NCBI GenBank assembly: GCA_014529385.2
Contig: CM043953.1
Span: 85,960,342-86,024,341, forward strand
Source: Adiantum capillus-veneris
Taxonomy: Eukaryota > Streptophyta > Polypodiopsida > Polypodiales > Pteridaceae
Reading direction: 5' to 3'
Length of the DNA: 64,000 nucleotides
Shown here: piece by piece, positions 35,281 through 46,927 of the stretch
How the letters are laid out: the number at the start of each line of letters is the position of its first letter
How positions within the stretch are numbered: the first letter of the stretch is position 1
Program-made: the position numbers and the translations under genes
Notes under the pieces: generated by a model
What the model saw: the letters and a program-made list of their open reading frames with translations, nothing else
What the model was told of the DNA's origin: nothing
Database searches by the model: none

Positions 35281-35605
35281 AGTGAAAGGGTCACAAAGGC
35301 TTTCAAAAACAATAAGAAAGTAATAAAATTGTTTAAACTGGTATCAGTGTTTGGGAAAATATTACATCAGCTTATTTTGGAGCCGATTGAAAATCGAATC
35401 TAGCTAGCTACAAACCATGGTAAACGGAAGAAAAACGGATGAAATATGTGAGAAAGTCGTTCAAACATTTTGCAAATCTCAAAATTTTTGCTAGTATTTT
35501 TTGTTTTTTTCTTTGTGAGGAGGAAACTTGATCAACATCCACTTAATAAAAGAGACTTTCTAAATTGTTAACACTAATTGGAATCAAGTTATAAAATGCA
35601 ATAAA

Positions 35606-35705
35606 TGTAAGCCATGTGAAGTTGTGAAATGAAAGGTGAAATAAAAAGAACTAATTGTAAGCCATGTGAAGTTATGAAATGAAAGGTGAAATAAAAAGAA
35701 CTAAT
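35606..35705 (+). repeat. Two 50-bp tandem units, one base different
   Basis: TGTAAGCCATGTGAAGTTGT and the following 30 bases repeat at once, with G to A at one site. Confidence 0.92.
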
Positions 35706-36637
35706 TAATAAAAGTGTGTGTGTGTGTAAAGGTAAGTCTCCATCATGCATTGAAAACTATGAAAGTCCGCCTAACCTAGCCCAACACTAAGGGCTTTTTT
35801 TAGAAAGCGAGAAAGGAAAAAGGGTGAGTTGGAGTATTTTTCATAAGTCAAATGAAGGCTTCTAAAGCAAAAGTAAAAGAAAAGGCTTGGAGTGAGGAGG
35901 CAATAGCGCAGGCGCTATGGCTAAAAAAAACGCTTTTTCTCCCTTGTTAAAGGAGAAGGTGAAGTGTAAAAAGGGAGAGGCAATGGTTTCAAAAAAAAAG
36001 GAAGAGAGCTTACCTTTTTGGAAAAGTAGGAGAATTGGAAGAGGGAGGTTTTTTGTGCGCTCGGCGATTGAAGCCAGCACGCAAGGCGAATCAATGGGAA
36101 GTGGTTCAAAAGGGCAAGTTCTCTATAGGAGAAAAAACCAGTGAGGGTTGCCAAGAAGAGAAACTTTTAACATAGCGAAGCCAATGGTGAATCTCACATC
36201 GAAGTGTGTGCTAGTGGAGTCGAATTTCGAGGGAGGTGTGTGTCCCCTCTCTGCAAATTGGTGATGGTCATGGTGCGGCCTAGAGAACACTGTACGGATC
36301 TTGTACATGGTGTTTTTCATTGAAGGAAAAGCTATCATTGCCGGTTTTTGGTGGCGTCTCTCCCCCCTTCCCCCCTTTCTTATTGCTCATCTCCAGGGTG
36401 TGTGGTGCCAGTGTGTGTGAGCGTGTGGGTCCCCCTGGCTCCCTGTGTGTGTGAGAAAGAAAGAGAGAGAGGTGTTGATTTGTGGAAGTGCTAGAAGCGG
36501 GCAAAATCGGTGTGATCACTATGTGAGGATTGTGCAAAGCATGTGTGCGTTGGGCGAAGTGTAGGGGAGGCCCTGCTAGTGAAAATTGTTCTATGTTAAA
36601 GGTGGTTTTGAGAGGACAGGGGTGCTCTGAATACTCT
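35706..36637. other. Probable LTR body, not resolved
   Basis: This leads into a TATA box and primer site at 36638-36718, so it may be the U3 part of an LTR. Short frames on both strands carry no motif. Confidence 0.3.
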
Positions 36638-36718
36638 GAGCTATATAGGGGCAGTTGTTTGTGTGTCGGGTGTGTTCCTCATTCCCCCTCTCCATCTTCT
36701 GGTGCCCCCACTGAGGAG
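36638..36718 (+). mobile_element. LTR end and primer site of the Tat-like family
   Basis: A TATA-like GAGCTATATAGGGG (about 36638-36651) is followed by TGGTGCCCCCACTGAGGAG at 36700-36718. The latter is identical over 19 bases to the site after the 5' LTR of the large element (48871-48889). The element is cut about 50 bp later by minus-strand chromovirus DNA. Confidence 0.55.
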
Positions 36719-36789
36719 CATGTTGATTGCTCCCTAGTGGTACGTTTGTAAGAGAAAATGTGGCAGAGTGCTACCCTGATTTTCATTGG

Positions 36790-37640
36790 CGAGCCTTAGA
36801 AAACTTAAGTAAGACCCAATCATTTTCCTGAAAGGCTAGGGATCTTCTGTGCTTATTGGAAGCAGCCCTTTTTGCCTTTCCTGTGAGATGGATATAACCC
36901 CTTTAATCTTTGGAAAAGATTCTTGTAGGTCTTGGCTATATTCATCAGCAGGCAGCGAAGATCTTCCCATGTACTTTAAGTAGTAAGGGACATTTTGATC
37001 TTACCTCTATAACCTCAAAAGGTACTTTCCCCATAGAAGTATGTACAATATCACTGTACACATAATCTATAAGAGGTAGGTACTTCTATCATTGAGAACA
37101 TTGATCTACTTTCATGACATAGGCTTTTAGTAGATCAAGAATCATTTGATTAGTTATTTCACTTTGGTCATCCCTTTGTGGATGATAGGCCGAAAGAGGA
37201 ATTTAATCTAATTCTTAGATTCTCAAAGAGACCCTTCTAGAAATTACTGGTCATTCTAGGATCTTTGTCCGACACTATGGGTGTTGGAAATCCATGATTC
37301 TTGAAAAATTTGAATTTGAAATTGCCATTTGATGTGCCTCAATAGTCTTTTTGATAGGCATAGAGTGTGTTTTCTTGTTAAGTCTGTCGACTGAAACAAT
37401 CCAAGTTGCTTCCCTCGATCAAATTTCAACTTTTGGATTACCACGCATTTTGAAACATACTCTTGTATGTTTACTTTTCATGGTAGACCAACAAAAATAC
37501 ATTTCTACTCCTTTAAGAGTAGATTATGTATTTCCTCTTTGCCCCGCATAAGGAGATGTATGGGACTCATACATGACGTTCTTATTGTATGGGTGATTAA
37601 CACATAGCCTATTGCCATTTGGAAGATAGCCATCCTTCAA
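36790..37640 (-). pseudogene. Integrase remnant (chromovirus, minus strand)
   Basis: Minus-strand text matches the integrase of the plus-strand copy at 3000-3865 in order and spacing, including the linker to RNase H. A preserved stretch lies at 37256-37444, and its linker (37656-37740) reads MIDEFATDQDFKYVI against IDEYATDPDFKDIM of the other copy. Frames are broken at many points. Confidence 0.7.
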
Positions 37641-38100
37641 GGTGAATGGATCTTGTTACTTTCCTATTGCAAAGGCTGTAATTACGTACTTAAAGTCTTG
37701 ATCAGTAGCAAACTCATCTATCATAAAATATAGATCATTATGAGTTGCCATAGACACCCCATTGACCCTTGGTTGTTGTGAAAGCGCATCGACCACTTGA
37801 TTGTGCTTGCCAACAATGTGAGCAATATGAAATTTAAATTGCAAAAGAAATTTTGCCTACCTCTTTTTTTTGTCGGGGAGCTTGGTTTGCGTCATGAAGT
37901 TCTTGAGGCTTTGTGATCCATTCGTAGGATGAATGGAGTCCCCAAGAGATAGTGTTTCCACGTGTTTAGGGCCTATAGAATAGCTAGTAGCTTTTTTTTT
38001 GTATTTGCCCAGTACTCACTTATTGAAGTTGAGTCTTTGACTCTCATATGCTATGGCATGCCCTTCTTGAAGCAAAATAGCTCCAAGGCAATCACCACAA
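37640..38100 (-). pseudogene. RNase H remnant (chromovirus, minus strand)
   Basis: Minus strand reads FKFHIAHIVGKHNQVVDALS with the terminal active-site Asp. Before it are pieces such as TPFILRMDHKA and KLLAIL, the counterparts of LQVDHQSLKYF and KELLAI. The frame is broken repeatedly. Confidence 0.8.
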
Positions 38101-38109
38101 GCATCAGAT

Positions 38110-38960
38110 TGGACCTCAAATGGCTTTGAGGGATCTAGTAGTGTGAACACACGTTGAAAGATAAGCTTCTCAAAAGCTTCTTGCACTTTTGTAGTCCATG
38201 AATACTTAACGTTCTTTTTTTGTTAACTCATGTAATGGGCCTGCTATTAGAGGGAATTTTTTCTATGAAGCCATCTATAGTATGCACACATACCTATGAA
38301 GCTTGGTACCTCCTATAGATTCCTTGGATTAGGTCATTCTTTTATTATCTCTAATTCTGTTGCATCCATATGGGTGCCATCTTTAGAGATAATGTGACTT
38401 AGATATTGAATCTCTTGTAGAAAAATTTCTCTTTTATTTTTATTAATGAAAAGCTCATTCTCTCTCACAATCTTGAAATATTACTCGGAGGTGTCGCTAG
38501 TACTCTTCAAGAGAATTTGAATGGCCTGAAGATTTTTTTGTCCATCATGAGTTTGAATGCATCTGGAGCATTTGTCAGGCCAAAACTTGTAAATTATCAA
38601 ATAGACCTTCTACCCACGGCATAGGAAATCTATTTTTTTGATAGTGGTGTTATTTAGTGCCCTATAGTTGACACACATGTGATAGGTGTCGTCTTTCTTT
38701 TGCACTAAAAGCAATGGTGAACAAAATGGAGAGGAGCTAGACCTCACCATCCCTTTTCTTTTCACCACTTCATGGACTTGCCTCATGATATCCTCTTGTT
38801 GAGCTTATGAAACTCGATAAGGAGGCTTGTTAGACAGTGAGCTTCTTGGTAGGAGCTCAATTTCATGGTCATCATCCCTCGTTTTAGAGGTAGCTCACTA
38901 GGGATGTCATCAATGAAAACATCTTGGAATCCATTTAGGAAATAAGACAACTCTAATTCC
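38110..38960 (-). pseudogene. Reverse transcriptase remnant with deleted core
   Basis: The N-terminal part is visible on the minus strand: HEIELLPRSSLSNKPPYRVS, then SPFCSPLLLVQKKDDTYHMC and NYRALNN. The expected centre (the PFGLxNAP region and YVDD active site) is not found. Readable text resumes with the later RT part near 38400-38640. An internal deletion removed the catalytic loop, in addition to stops and frame changes. Confidence 0.7.
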
Positions 38961-39083
38961 TCTTGATTCTCTTTATTTGCAGGGATATGGTGTTTCCCAA
39001 CTCATAAGCATCTATGTACATGCTCTTTTCCCTGTAGGTGAAGTAGATTCTCCTTTCAAGGAGCTTCATGTTATGCGGTTAAA

Positions 39084-39410
39084 TCATGGTGCCCCAATGA
39101 TAAAATTCTCATGTTTGAGAGGGGAGATGAAGAAATCCTCTTTGTCCAAATATCTTTGGACATGAAGACTTAATTTTCCAATGAAAGAAGTAACTGAGAC
39201 GTCGTGTCCCTTGATAGCTCCATTGGCTTTCAATGCATCTCCCATCTTGTGGGCTTGTATGCCTAGCTTAGTGGTCAACCCCGTGGATATGAAGTTGTGA
39301 GTTGAACTAGGGTCAAACAAAATAAAGGCATCATGCTCTTCCATCTTTTCCCAAGCATAGGAAAGGAGAAATCCTTGGCAATGATCATCCTCTTTTGGAG
39401 CTTTTAACAT
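39084..39410 (-). pseudogene. Retropepsin-like protease (chromovirus)
   Basis: A 108-codon open frame contains HDAFILFDPSSTHNFIS, matching the retroviral-type protease motif with the catalytic Asp in LFDPSSTHNF, which is common in plant gypsy elements (LxDSGSTHNF). It continues GIQAHKMGDALKANG and ends NFIIGAP, close to the flap-to-C-terminal region. It cuts the gag-pol polyprotein in living elements. The usual Asp-Ser-Gly is Asp-Pro-Ser here, so activity is doubtful. Confidence 0.75.
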
Positions 39411-39419
39411 AGAGACTCT

Positions 39420-40720
39420 AGGAGTCTCATTGCGGGAAATTCTCTTGGGGCAAGGACGATAACCATGGCCTTTCTCCCCACACTTAAAAAATTTGTGGTC
39501 CTTACTAAAATCTTCTAGCTCTTTAGGAGAGAGTTTATATTTACCTTTGTAAACTCCCTTCTACTTGGACCAATTGTTGTTGTTGTTGGAATAGCCTTGG
39601 TAAGCATTTTGGGCACTCGTTTTCCCCTTGGCATCATTTTTGTCTTTATTTTCCATGGGCTTGACATTCCATATAGCCCCTTGTTGGAAATTGATGCGCA
39701 AACAAACCGTGGTGTGGTGGATTACTTTGGTGATAGAACCAGGCTATTGAGAATCGACATACTTGGCCATCTCTTTGAGTAATCCCGCACAGAATTGTTG
39801 CTTTTGCTCAACAAAGTCTATCTTTTGAAAGATAGTAGCCTTGAGATGTAAATCCCAAAACTTGTCCACATATTTGTGGATAGATTCATGAGAGAGAAGC
39901 TTTAAACTTCACCATTTAGTAATCACTTTTTCCTTTGCATCACTTGCAAGGAATTGCTTCATGATGGCAACTCGTAGAGTTTTCCATGTCTTTGGTGCTT
40001 CGCCGTTTCCACGAAGGCTAGCCCACCATTGACGAGCCAATTTTTGTAAGTGCATAGCTACATGGTGTAGCTTGGAGGACTCTGTGAAGCCCTCGTCTCC
40101 AAAGGCCCATCAAATTCTTGGATGAAGGTCAATACTTTGTCGGTAGCACTAAAGGTGTCATCATAGGTGAGAAAACAGATACTCTTTCCTCCCTCTTTGA
40201 ACTTCTTTAGCTTTTGTGACCTTCGCCATGGAAGGTAATATTTGCGATGTCCTCCCCTCTTGTATTTCTCTAGGATAATAGCCATAGATTTCATCGATAG
40301 AGGAGGAAGGTGAAGAATAAGGAAAAAAGGGTGACCTCTTTCTTGCTATTTTCTTCCTTTGTTTCCTCTCTTCCCTTTTGGAGAAATGAGGAGAAGGACT
40401 ATGGGTTAGCCGTTTCCTCTTGGGAGGAGTTGGCGATCATCTAAACCACCATCTTCATGGAGCCACATCTTTTGAGGAACTTAGGGAGTCATTGCTTTCT
40501 CGTTCTTTGGATTCCTCCTATCGTATGGGAGAGAGTCTTCTTTTGGGGGTCTCACCAAGAGGCCTCCTAAGCTCTGTCTCCTCTTTGAGAGGAAAGGAAA
40601 TCCCATAACTACGAAGGCTTGCAAAGAGGGGTTGCCCATAGCTTGTTGCAACCTAGTAACAAGATAATTAACAAACATGGGGGCATCATCATTGTGCAAA
40701 AGCAAAGTTATCAATGTTCA
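39420..40720 (-). pseudogene. gag remnant with altered zinc knuckle (chromovirus)
   Basis: Minus-strand pieces include LTYDDTFSATDKVLTFIQEF (about 40140), GKLYELP-like text and DAKEKVITKW with ESIHKYVDKFWDL (39850-40000), a typical gypsy gag core. At 39430-39500 a knuckle-like KFFKCGEKGHGYRPC lies before protease, in which the first Cys of CX2C is replaced by Phe. Stops and frameshifts separate the pieces. Confidence 0.65.
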
Positions 40721-41143
40721 TTCTACTCTCTTGGTTATTGTCAGTGATGTTAATTAAGCTTATGTGTTTACTTAGTGCATGCTTTGGCAATTCACCTTAG
40801 TTGCTACTCATCTTATCCTTTGAAAATAGGCACTTTAGTATCTACACCCACGGCTCGAATTGGTTAATTATAGACAGTAGTGGAGTGAGTCTAACATAGC
40901 GAAGTTGCCGAGGGATAGCTCCTTTTGGACTTCTTATGGTTCAATAATGGTAAAGCCGTAGGCAAGTCTAAAAAGACTCCATTATTAAGACCAAAGCTCC
41001 CGAGGTGTGCACCATATACCACATAGTGGTCTCAACAAATCGATAATAGATCCCAGTCCCACTTACCCTAATATAATTAACAAAATCAACCATTAATAGG
41101 CTACTTAAGGACCTCTCTTCTTCTGCAAGACAAGAGAAACCAA

Positions 41144-41158
41144 ACACTCTGATACCAA
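41144..41158 (-). promoter_or_regulatory. Primer-binding site of the minus-strand chromovirus
   Basis: Minus strand reads TTGGTATCAGAGTG just after the LTR end CCATTACA; this matches the initiator Met tRNA type site (TGGTATCAGAG). Confidence 0.8.
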
Positions 41159-42734
41159 TGTAATGGAAATGGCCTATGAACTTTGAGAGTAGTGGAATTA
41201 TGAAATTAGCTGAAGCACTTTGAGAGATTACTTTGTGAGCATAAGGGTGAACTTAATCAATGGTAGCAACATAAACATGGTACTTAGTTAACTTGTCATG
41301 AATAATACTTTTACAAGAGAGAGAGAGAGAGAGAGAGTTTAGAGAACATGACAATAGTTGAGGAGCGGATTCATATAGATCCGGTCCCCCCTCCAATAGG
41401 CATTTGTATTATAGTTTCTCCCATCAAGAGAGACTTGGTACAATACAATCTTTGTGTTTCTTGTAACCTAGGTGATGCAATGAAGATGGAAATCTTCAAG
41501 CATCGCAAGCATAACATAAACTTGAAGAAAGCATTAACTATCCCAAGCCTCAGTCCCAAGGCCTCAAACACCTTCGAAGGTGGAGAGAGCTAGCGGGGAA
41601 TGAGGATAGGGAAGAGGAAGAAGAAACATTCCATAAGAGAAAGAAAAAGTTCCTCACTTATCATTACTCTTCTTGCTAGCATAAATAGCATAGTAATGAA
41701 GATGGAGAAGATGGAAAGCTTAAACATTGAAGCATGACTCTTGGTTGGATTTGCATTCCATAGCCAAGAGTATTGGTGTAGGCTTTCACTCTCACAAGCT
41801 TGGAGAAGGAGGTGGTGTTCCTCCACTTTCCCCAAGTGAGAATAGCCTTGCAAATGAGTGTGTGTGTGGAGTATATCACCCTAGCACCGCCCTTCCTTGC
41901 TTTGGGAAAAATTTCTACATGCTACAAGATCATTGGACCCCTCTCCCCCTAGCCAATCACATGCCGCTTGCAGTCAAGCACATGGGTAGTCTTTCGACAA
42001 GTGTCCTCCTTACCCCTTAGAGAGAGAGATCTTAAAAATATCTAGATATTTGTTAGATGTAAGTAGAATCTCATTGGACCCCTCTTTAGACCAACCAATA
42101 GCATTCAAGCACACCATGTGGTTAAGCTTAGTGAGAGTCTGACATGTGTCCCATGTGCTCTTTTACAATTCTCCTAACATTGAGATTTTTATGCATAGGA
42201 AGTTTCTCAATCAACTTCCTCATTAAGTGTGTAGGTTCTCTTTTTGACTCAAGCATCTTACCCCCCATGCATAGGAAGCTTCTCAAGAAACTTCCTCATT
42301 AAATGTGACAAGTACCATAGTCATCAAGCATGACAAGCACCTTAGGTGGAGTTCCCACCTCAAGCACAACCCTAGCTTTATTAATTTTAGGTTGGGTTCT
42401 CATCTCAAGCACAGCCCTAGCTTGCTTAAGTTTAGGTCGGGTTCCCACCTCAAGCGCAGCCCTAGCTTGTTTAAGGTCAAAGGACTTTTAACACTAACCA
42501 TTGGAGGTCTTTAATGAAGCTAACCCTAAGGTCTTTTAAGCTTCATTAGTTAACCTTGCTTTTTGACAGACCATCTCTTGTTTGGGCCCCTTTACCATTG
42601 GCCCCGTGTTGAGATAGATCCGTAAGCACATGTCTATATTCTAACCCTTGTTCCCGTTTATTATCCCATATTAAATGATCATTTTAATATGAGAAAATCA
42701 TTTGGGTTGGTTAGATATTAGATATTTAATGACA
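41159..42734 (-). repeat. 5' LTR of the minus-strand chromovirus (1576 bp)
   Basis: Minus-strand ends TGTCATTAAATATC and CCATTTCCATTACA. Aligns end to end with 4666-6245. A (GA)n tract at about 41317-41337 is longer here than in the other copy. Confidence 0.87.
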
Positions 42735-43320
42735 GGAGTGATCTGGTTGTTACCACCCAAGTGGTCAATGCGGATGGTTTCAAGTTGGAGAAATTCCTAG
42801 CTTCCCTGTGTCCTCGAGTTCGAGATAAGGTGGATGATGAAGAGCCAAAGACTTATGCCGAAGTAATCAGAGTTGCCAAGGTGAAGAGCAGAAAAATTAA
42901 AAGAAAGCAAGAGTTAGGCTTGTTAATGCCTGTAGATTATGTGCATGTTGAAGCAGCAATTCATTCTATGGGCCCATCAAGGATGGTGCCAGTGATGCAA
43001 AGTGTGGAGCCTGATATTATAAGGACCATGATCAATTTTTTTCCTTGGGAGCTTCCCGTCTGTGAGGTGTCTATGCCAATTGTGGAGGAGCCTTTTGTTG
43101 AAGAGAGATTGTGTATAGAGGAGTTAGCAGATGCCAAGTGTCCAATGAAACTTGAAGAGGTGGAGCCTGTTCTCGTGGAGTGCTTGTATAAAAGGGTAAC
43201 AAATCGTGGCCAAGTGCTAGGTGCCAAGAGCTTGGGTTTGGATGATGAAAGTGGGCAGGAGGATGGTCGAGGCTTTTGTGGAGTAGCTAGAGGATAATGA
43301 TATTGATGCCGAATTGGCCT
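42735..43320 (+). pseudogene. gag-like fragment of another gypsy element
   Basis: A 178-codon frame (42761-43297) begins just after the chromovirus LTR. LEKFLASLCPRVRDKVDDEE and TYAEVIRVA with a basic KSRKIKRKQ run resemble the C-terminal gag core of Ty3/gypsy elements. The rest is acidic (EEVEPVLVECLY) and unrecognised. The chromovirus appears to have inserted into or recombined with this element; the N-terminal gag part is missing. Confidence 0.45.
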
Positions 43321-44430
43321 ATGGTGAAGATGATGAGGCTACAAGCTCAAGATTGTGGGTAATGAGCAAGGAGGATAGAGATACGAGCTAGAAGGCAGAA
43401 TCTGAAGGGCCGATGTTGGTAGAAGTGAAGCTACCTTGTTATATGAATAAAGATGTGATGGTTTCCACTATGAATAAAGAGCAGGTGAGAGTGTTGGAGC
43501 TTGGGAATGAAGACCTGCAAATGAGGGTGTTGTGTGGCACCATGCTAATGATTATGCTCATCAAGGTAGCTGTGGAAGGTGCTTTGATTGTACAACAATC
43601 ACATGGGTTTCTCAAGAAGAAGAGTGTTTTTGTGGCTAAGAAAGAAGAATAGGTTGAAAAAGATGGCAAGCAAGAGACGTTGGATACTTATCAAAGGGAA
43701 GAGCAACTGCAATTGCCTATGGATTGCACGAGAGGTGCCCTAGATACAGGTTCCTTTGTCAAAGAATGCATTGAAAATGAAGATGATTGGGGGTTTGATG
43801 ACCCAGTAGGTGAGATGGATAAAGAGACAGAAGAGATTGCTAGGAAATATTTCACTAAAATGCAGGTGATACGAGGGTCTATCCCTCTAGCTGGCAGTTT
43901 CTTGGGAGATCAAAAGTCTGCTGCTATGGTGGTGCCGACAGAGGTAGGTATGTAGGTGAGTATGTAAATGATGGTGACCGGGGTGCCTATGTTGAAAGAG
44001 TTTCCCGCTAAGCGGAGTGGTCCTTTTCAGCACGAAGAAAATTCCAAGGGTGTCGACTTGTTCGGGCTATCAAAGGAAGGTTGTGTGTGGTGGTTGAAAG
44101 GTATGCTCATAAGTGCAGTTGTGAGGTGGGTTGTTAAGCAGGTGCAGGATTTTCTTGAGGAGAATCTCACTTTATATGGTTGGGAGGGAGGGCATGGTAT
44201 GTTCGATGTGAATGTTGATGTGCACTCAGAGAGTACATGGTGATGCTTTTGGTGGTGTTTTTTTGAAAGTGGACAATATGCCAATGAATGCTGGGAGCAG
44301 TGGAAGCATGCCGAGGGTAGCTTATGTGGATGATTCGCTATATTCCTTAGTGTGGAACTGTGTGAGTGTACTGCAAGTGGATGGTTGTGACCAATGCCAA
44401 GTGTTTGACCCGGTGGTGTGCATGTTGTAA
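43321..44430 (+). other. Unrecognised plus-strand coding-like stretch
   Basis: Four short plus-strand frames follow one another (43413-43652, 43680-43955, 43968-44243, 44212-44430). They are acidic at first (DDWGFDDPVGEMDKETEE), then carry KEGCVWWLKGMLISAVVRW and GWEGGHGMFDVNVDVHSES. They may be one protein broken by stops and frameshifts, possibly the continuation of the gag-like ORF above. I do not recognise a family. Confidence 0.3.
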
Positions 44431-45345
44431 CGCAGGGGGTGTTTGCCGGTCGCCGCAATGGATGTCCATAGCATAGATCTCACGCATCAACATAAAATAT
44501 CAATACAAGGAAAGTGACCAGGATGAGGCATGGAAACTCACTAGGGTGTCAATCCTAATGAAGTGAACTCGAAGAGATGCAACTACTAACTCTACAAGCA
44601 AATGAAACGCACTAAAGCCAAGTAACCTGCCTATGTCCTTCTACACAGCTCTACAATTATCACGCCCGTTTACTATGCAAATCATATCGGATTCGTACGA
44701 AACTTGAAGGGAAGCTACAAGGGACTATCAGGAGCATATCCTATCACTATCATCACGGAATTCTAGAGAGGTACAAAGATCGCGATCGTTCATCCCAAAG
44801 TCAGCAAAAACAGTGAACAGGTGATCCTAAAGGGTCGTTTTAGGGTCCCTAATGCCTCTCCTAGGGTCAAAACAACATAAAATACGCATATAAGCACTCA
44901 AAACAACAATTTAAGGTCTCAAACTCGTAGTTGAAAACCTACACCAAATCTTGAATGATTACACTTGAATGGAAGAGCAAAGTAAGAGGAACACAATGCA
45001 ATAAACAAACCTGAATTTGGATTACCGTAGCCAGAGTAGTGAAGATTACAAGTTGGAGCAAGATAGAGCTCTCAAACGTACGCTGTCTTCTTCACATGAA
45101 AGAGGATAATGTTCAAACTTACAAAACTTAACTTTATAGTTTAGGTCTTTACAAATGGCTTGTCCGGCCAAAAAGTCCTAAACTTCTAACTGGATCTCCA
45201 CTATACAATTGCTCCCAAAAAAATAATCACAAATTCTTTTACAAGTTCTCAACTTAGAGATGCTCTCTTACAAAAATAATTTTACAAGGGTTTCCCACTA
45301 AAATGTGACTCGTTCTCTCAAAACCGCAGCTTCGTCCGCCAAACA
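44431..45345 (-). repeat. Possible LTR, minus strand
   Basis: On the minus strand AAGGGGGGAG (complement of 45346-45355) is followed by TGTTTGGCGGACGAAG, a polypurine-tract/LTR junction. A TG-starting edge near 44423 (TGTTGTAACGC on the plus strand, thus ACA on the minus) is a candidate other end. No second copy in the window confirms it. Confidence 0.35.
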
Positions 45346-45355
45346 CTCCCCCCTT

Positions 45356-46590
45356 CCTTATCCTTGCACATCCTCGTGCATGTTCAAAGCTTTGGTCGTT
45401 GATGGGGCTCCAAGGAGGGAGTTTTACCAAACACCGATAAAGTTTTTCCGAGCAAAGTATATATCGAGTAGGTCCACCAAAGGAAATAATGGCAACCAAG
45501 TAGATTGCAAGAAATGTTTCATTAAAATAAGTCTCAAATGCAGAGAAAGTCGCAAATATGCAAACCAAAATTCCAATGATGTTTGATGCATCCGAATTAA
45601 AATAGGTTGCCAACTGACTGATATGAAGATATCACTAGTACTAGTAGGTGATCATAGAGGTCTTTTCAAAGGCCATTTATTCTCAATTAGCCTAATATTT
45701 ATGTTTGGGAGAGTGAGACATCTATGTAAAAAAAAGGGAGCTAGGTGGACACCAAAAGGTATTTTGCAATTCAGCATTATAATTCAAAAATATTTGACAT
45801 ACTTAGCTGGTTTATCATGGTATTATCCAAAAAAAATATGAGACAAAAAAAGTCTAGTGACGTGAAGGAACTCAAAGAAAATGATGTTGGCAATATAAGA
45901 TGCCAGAATGATGAGCTTGGTAAGGCTTTGTCCATGCATGAGGTACTCATAGTGTGTTTTCTATGAATCTCCCAAAACAATGGGCACCAACGTGGGTGGC
46001 TTTGAGTATATACATGTTCTTGATACCCAGATAGGTGTAGAGACAAATACATGAGAAACCTAAAAAATGTTAATTGTACGTGCTTCCATAGAAGATGAAA
46101 CAAGAGTACCCCTTGCACATGTGCTACTTTTGTTCATCATTTCTCAATCATGAGTGCGGTGGATGCTCGTTGAAAATATCTCAAGTGCTTGGCAATATGA
46201 CTCATTGCAGGTCTACTTAGAGGGTGGAAGAAGTGCTTGGGTGATGCAAAAAGGGTTGAAAGACTTTAGGTGGGGAGGACAAAGCTCCTTGCTTCTATGA
46301 CGTGGTTTCCAAATCCCCCACTTACATAGCCTCTTGTGAAGAGCCAAGTCCAAATGGCTCGACGATATTGGATACTAAGGATTTGCATGAGTTCCATAGC
46401 CTCTTGTGAACTCAATTTAATATTGAGAAGCCGACATCCATTTTCTTCTAGAATTTCAATCTGCGAGGGTACCGACAAGAATAATTATAAAAAAGAGAAA
46501 TAGATAGAAGATGCTCTCAAATAGTATAGGGAGTCCAATTTAGATCTTTTGATGCTCTCTTTTGGATGCCCAAAACATAGCTTGTCTTCA
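45356..46590. other. No recognisable feature
   Basis: Short frames on both strands with no known motif. Confidence 0.35.
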
Positions 46591-46591
46591 T

Positions 46592-46611
46592 GGCATCCCT
46601 CTCTCTCTCTG

Positions 46612-46653
<42 letters not shown>
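46592..46653. repeat. (CT)n microsatellite
   Basis: CT run with one GC interruption near 46610; the overlapping frames are repeat translations. Confidence 0.93.
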
Positions 46654-46660
<7 letters not shown>

Positions 46661-46927
46661 GTGAGTCCCTAGCTTTGGCTGCATTCTTGCCCTACTCCAG
46701 AGCATTGCTAGAACTACTATGGAAGAAAGATCATTTTAGAATTTGCAAAGGGTTACACAAGACAAATCTCTTTGCTACCTCGCTCCATCAGATGCAAAGG
46801 GATGGTGGCATGTGGCATTGCCCAAGGCTTTGGCATGGGTGGAGAGAGGAGAGTTAGTTGACATGAAGGATCCACAGAGAAGGGAAGAGGGATTTCCTGT
46901 GTGCACGTCTGATCGAGGTCTACATGT

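Larger units (their letters stand above)
36776..42734 (-). mobile_element. 3'-truncated Ty3/gypsy chromovirus, minus strand
   Basis: Read on the minus strand from the right: 5' LTR (41159-42734), primer site, gag, protease, partial RT, RNase H and integrase, which is the Ty3/gypsy order. The end of integrase and the 3' LTR are missing; the left breakpoint is about 36776. The LTR and RNase H identify it as the same family as 2543-6245. Every coding part contains stops or frameshifts, and the centre of RT is deleted. Confidence 0.85.
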
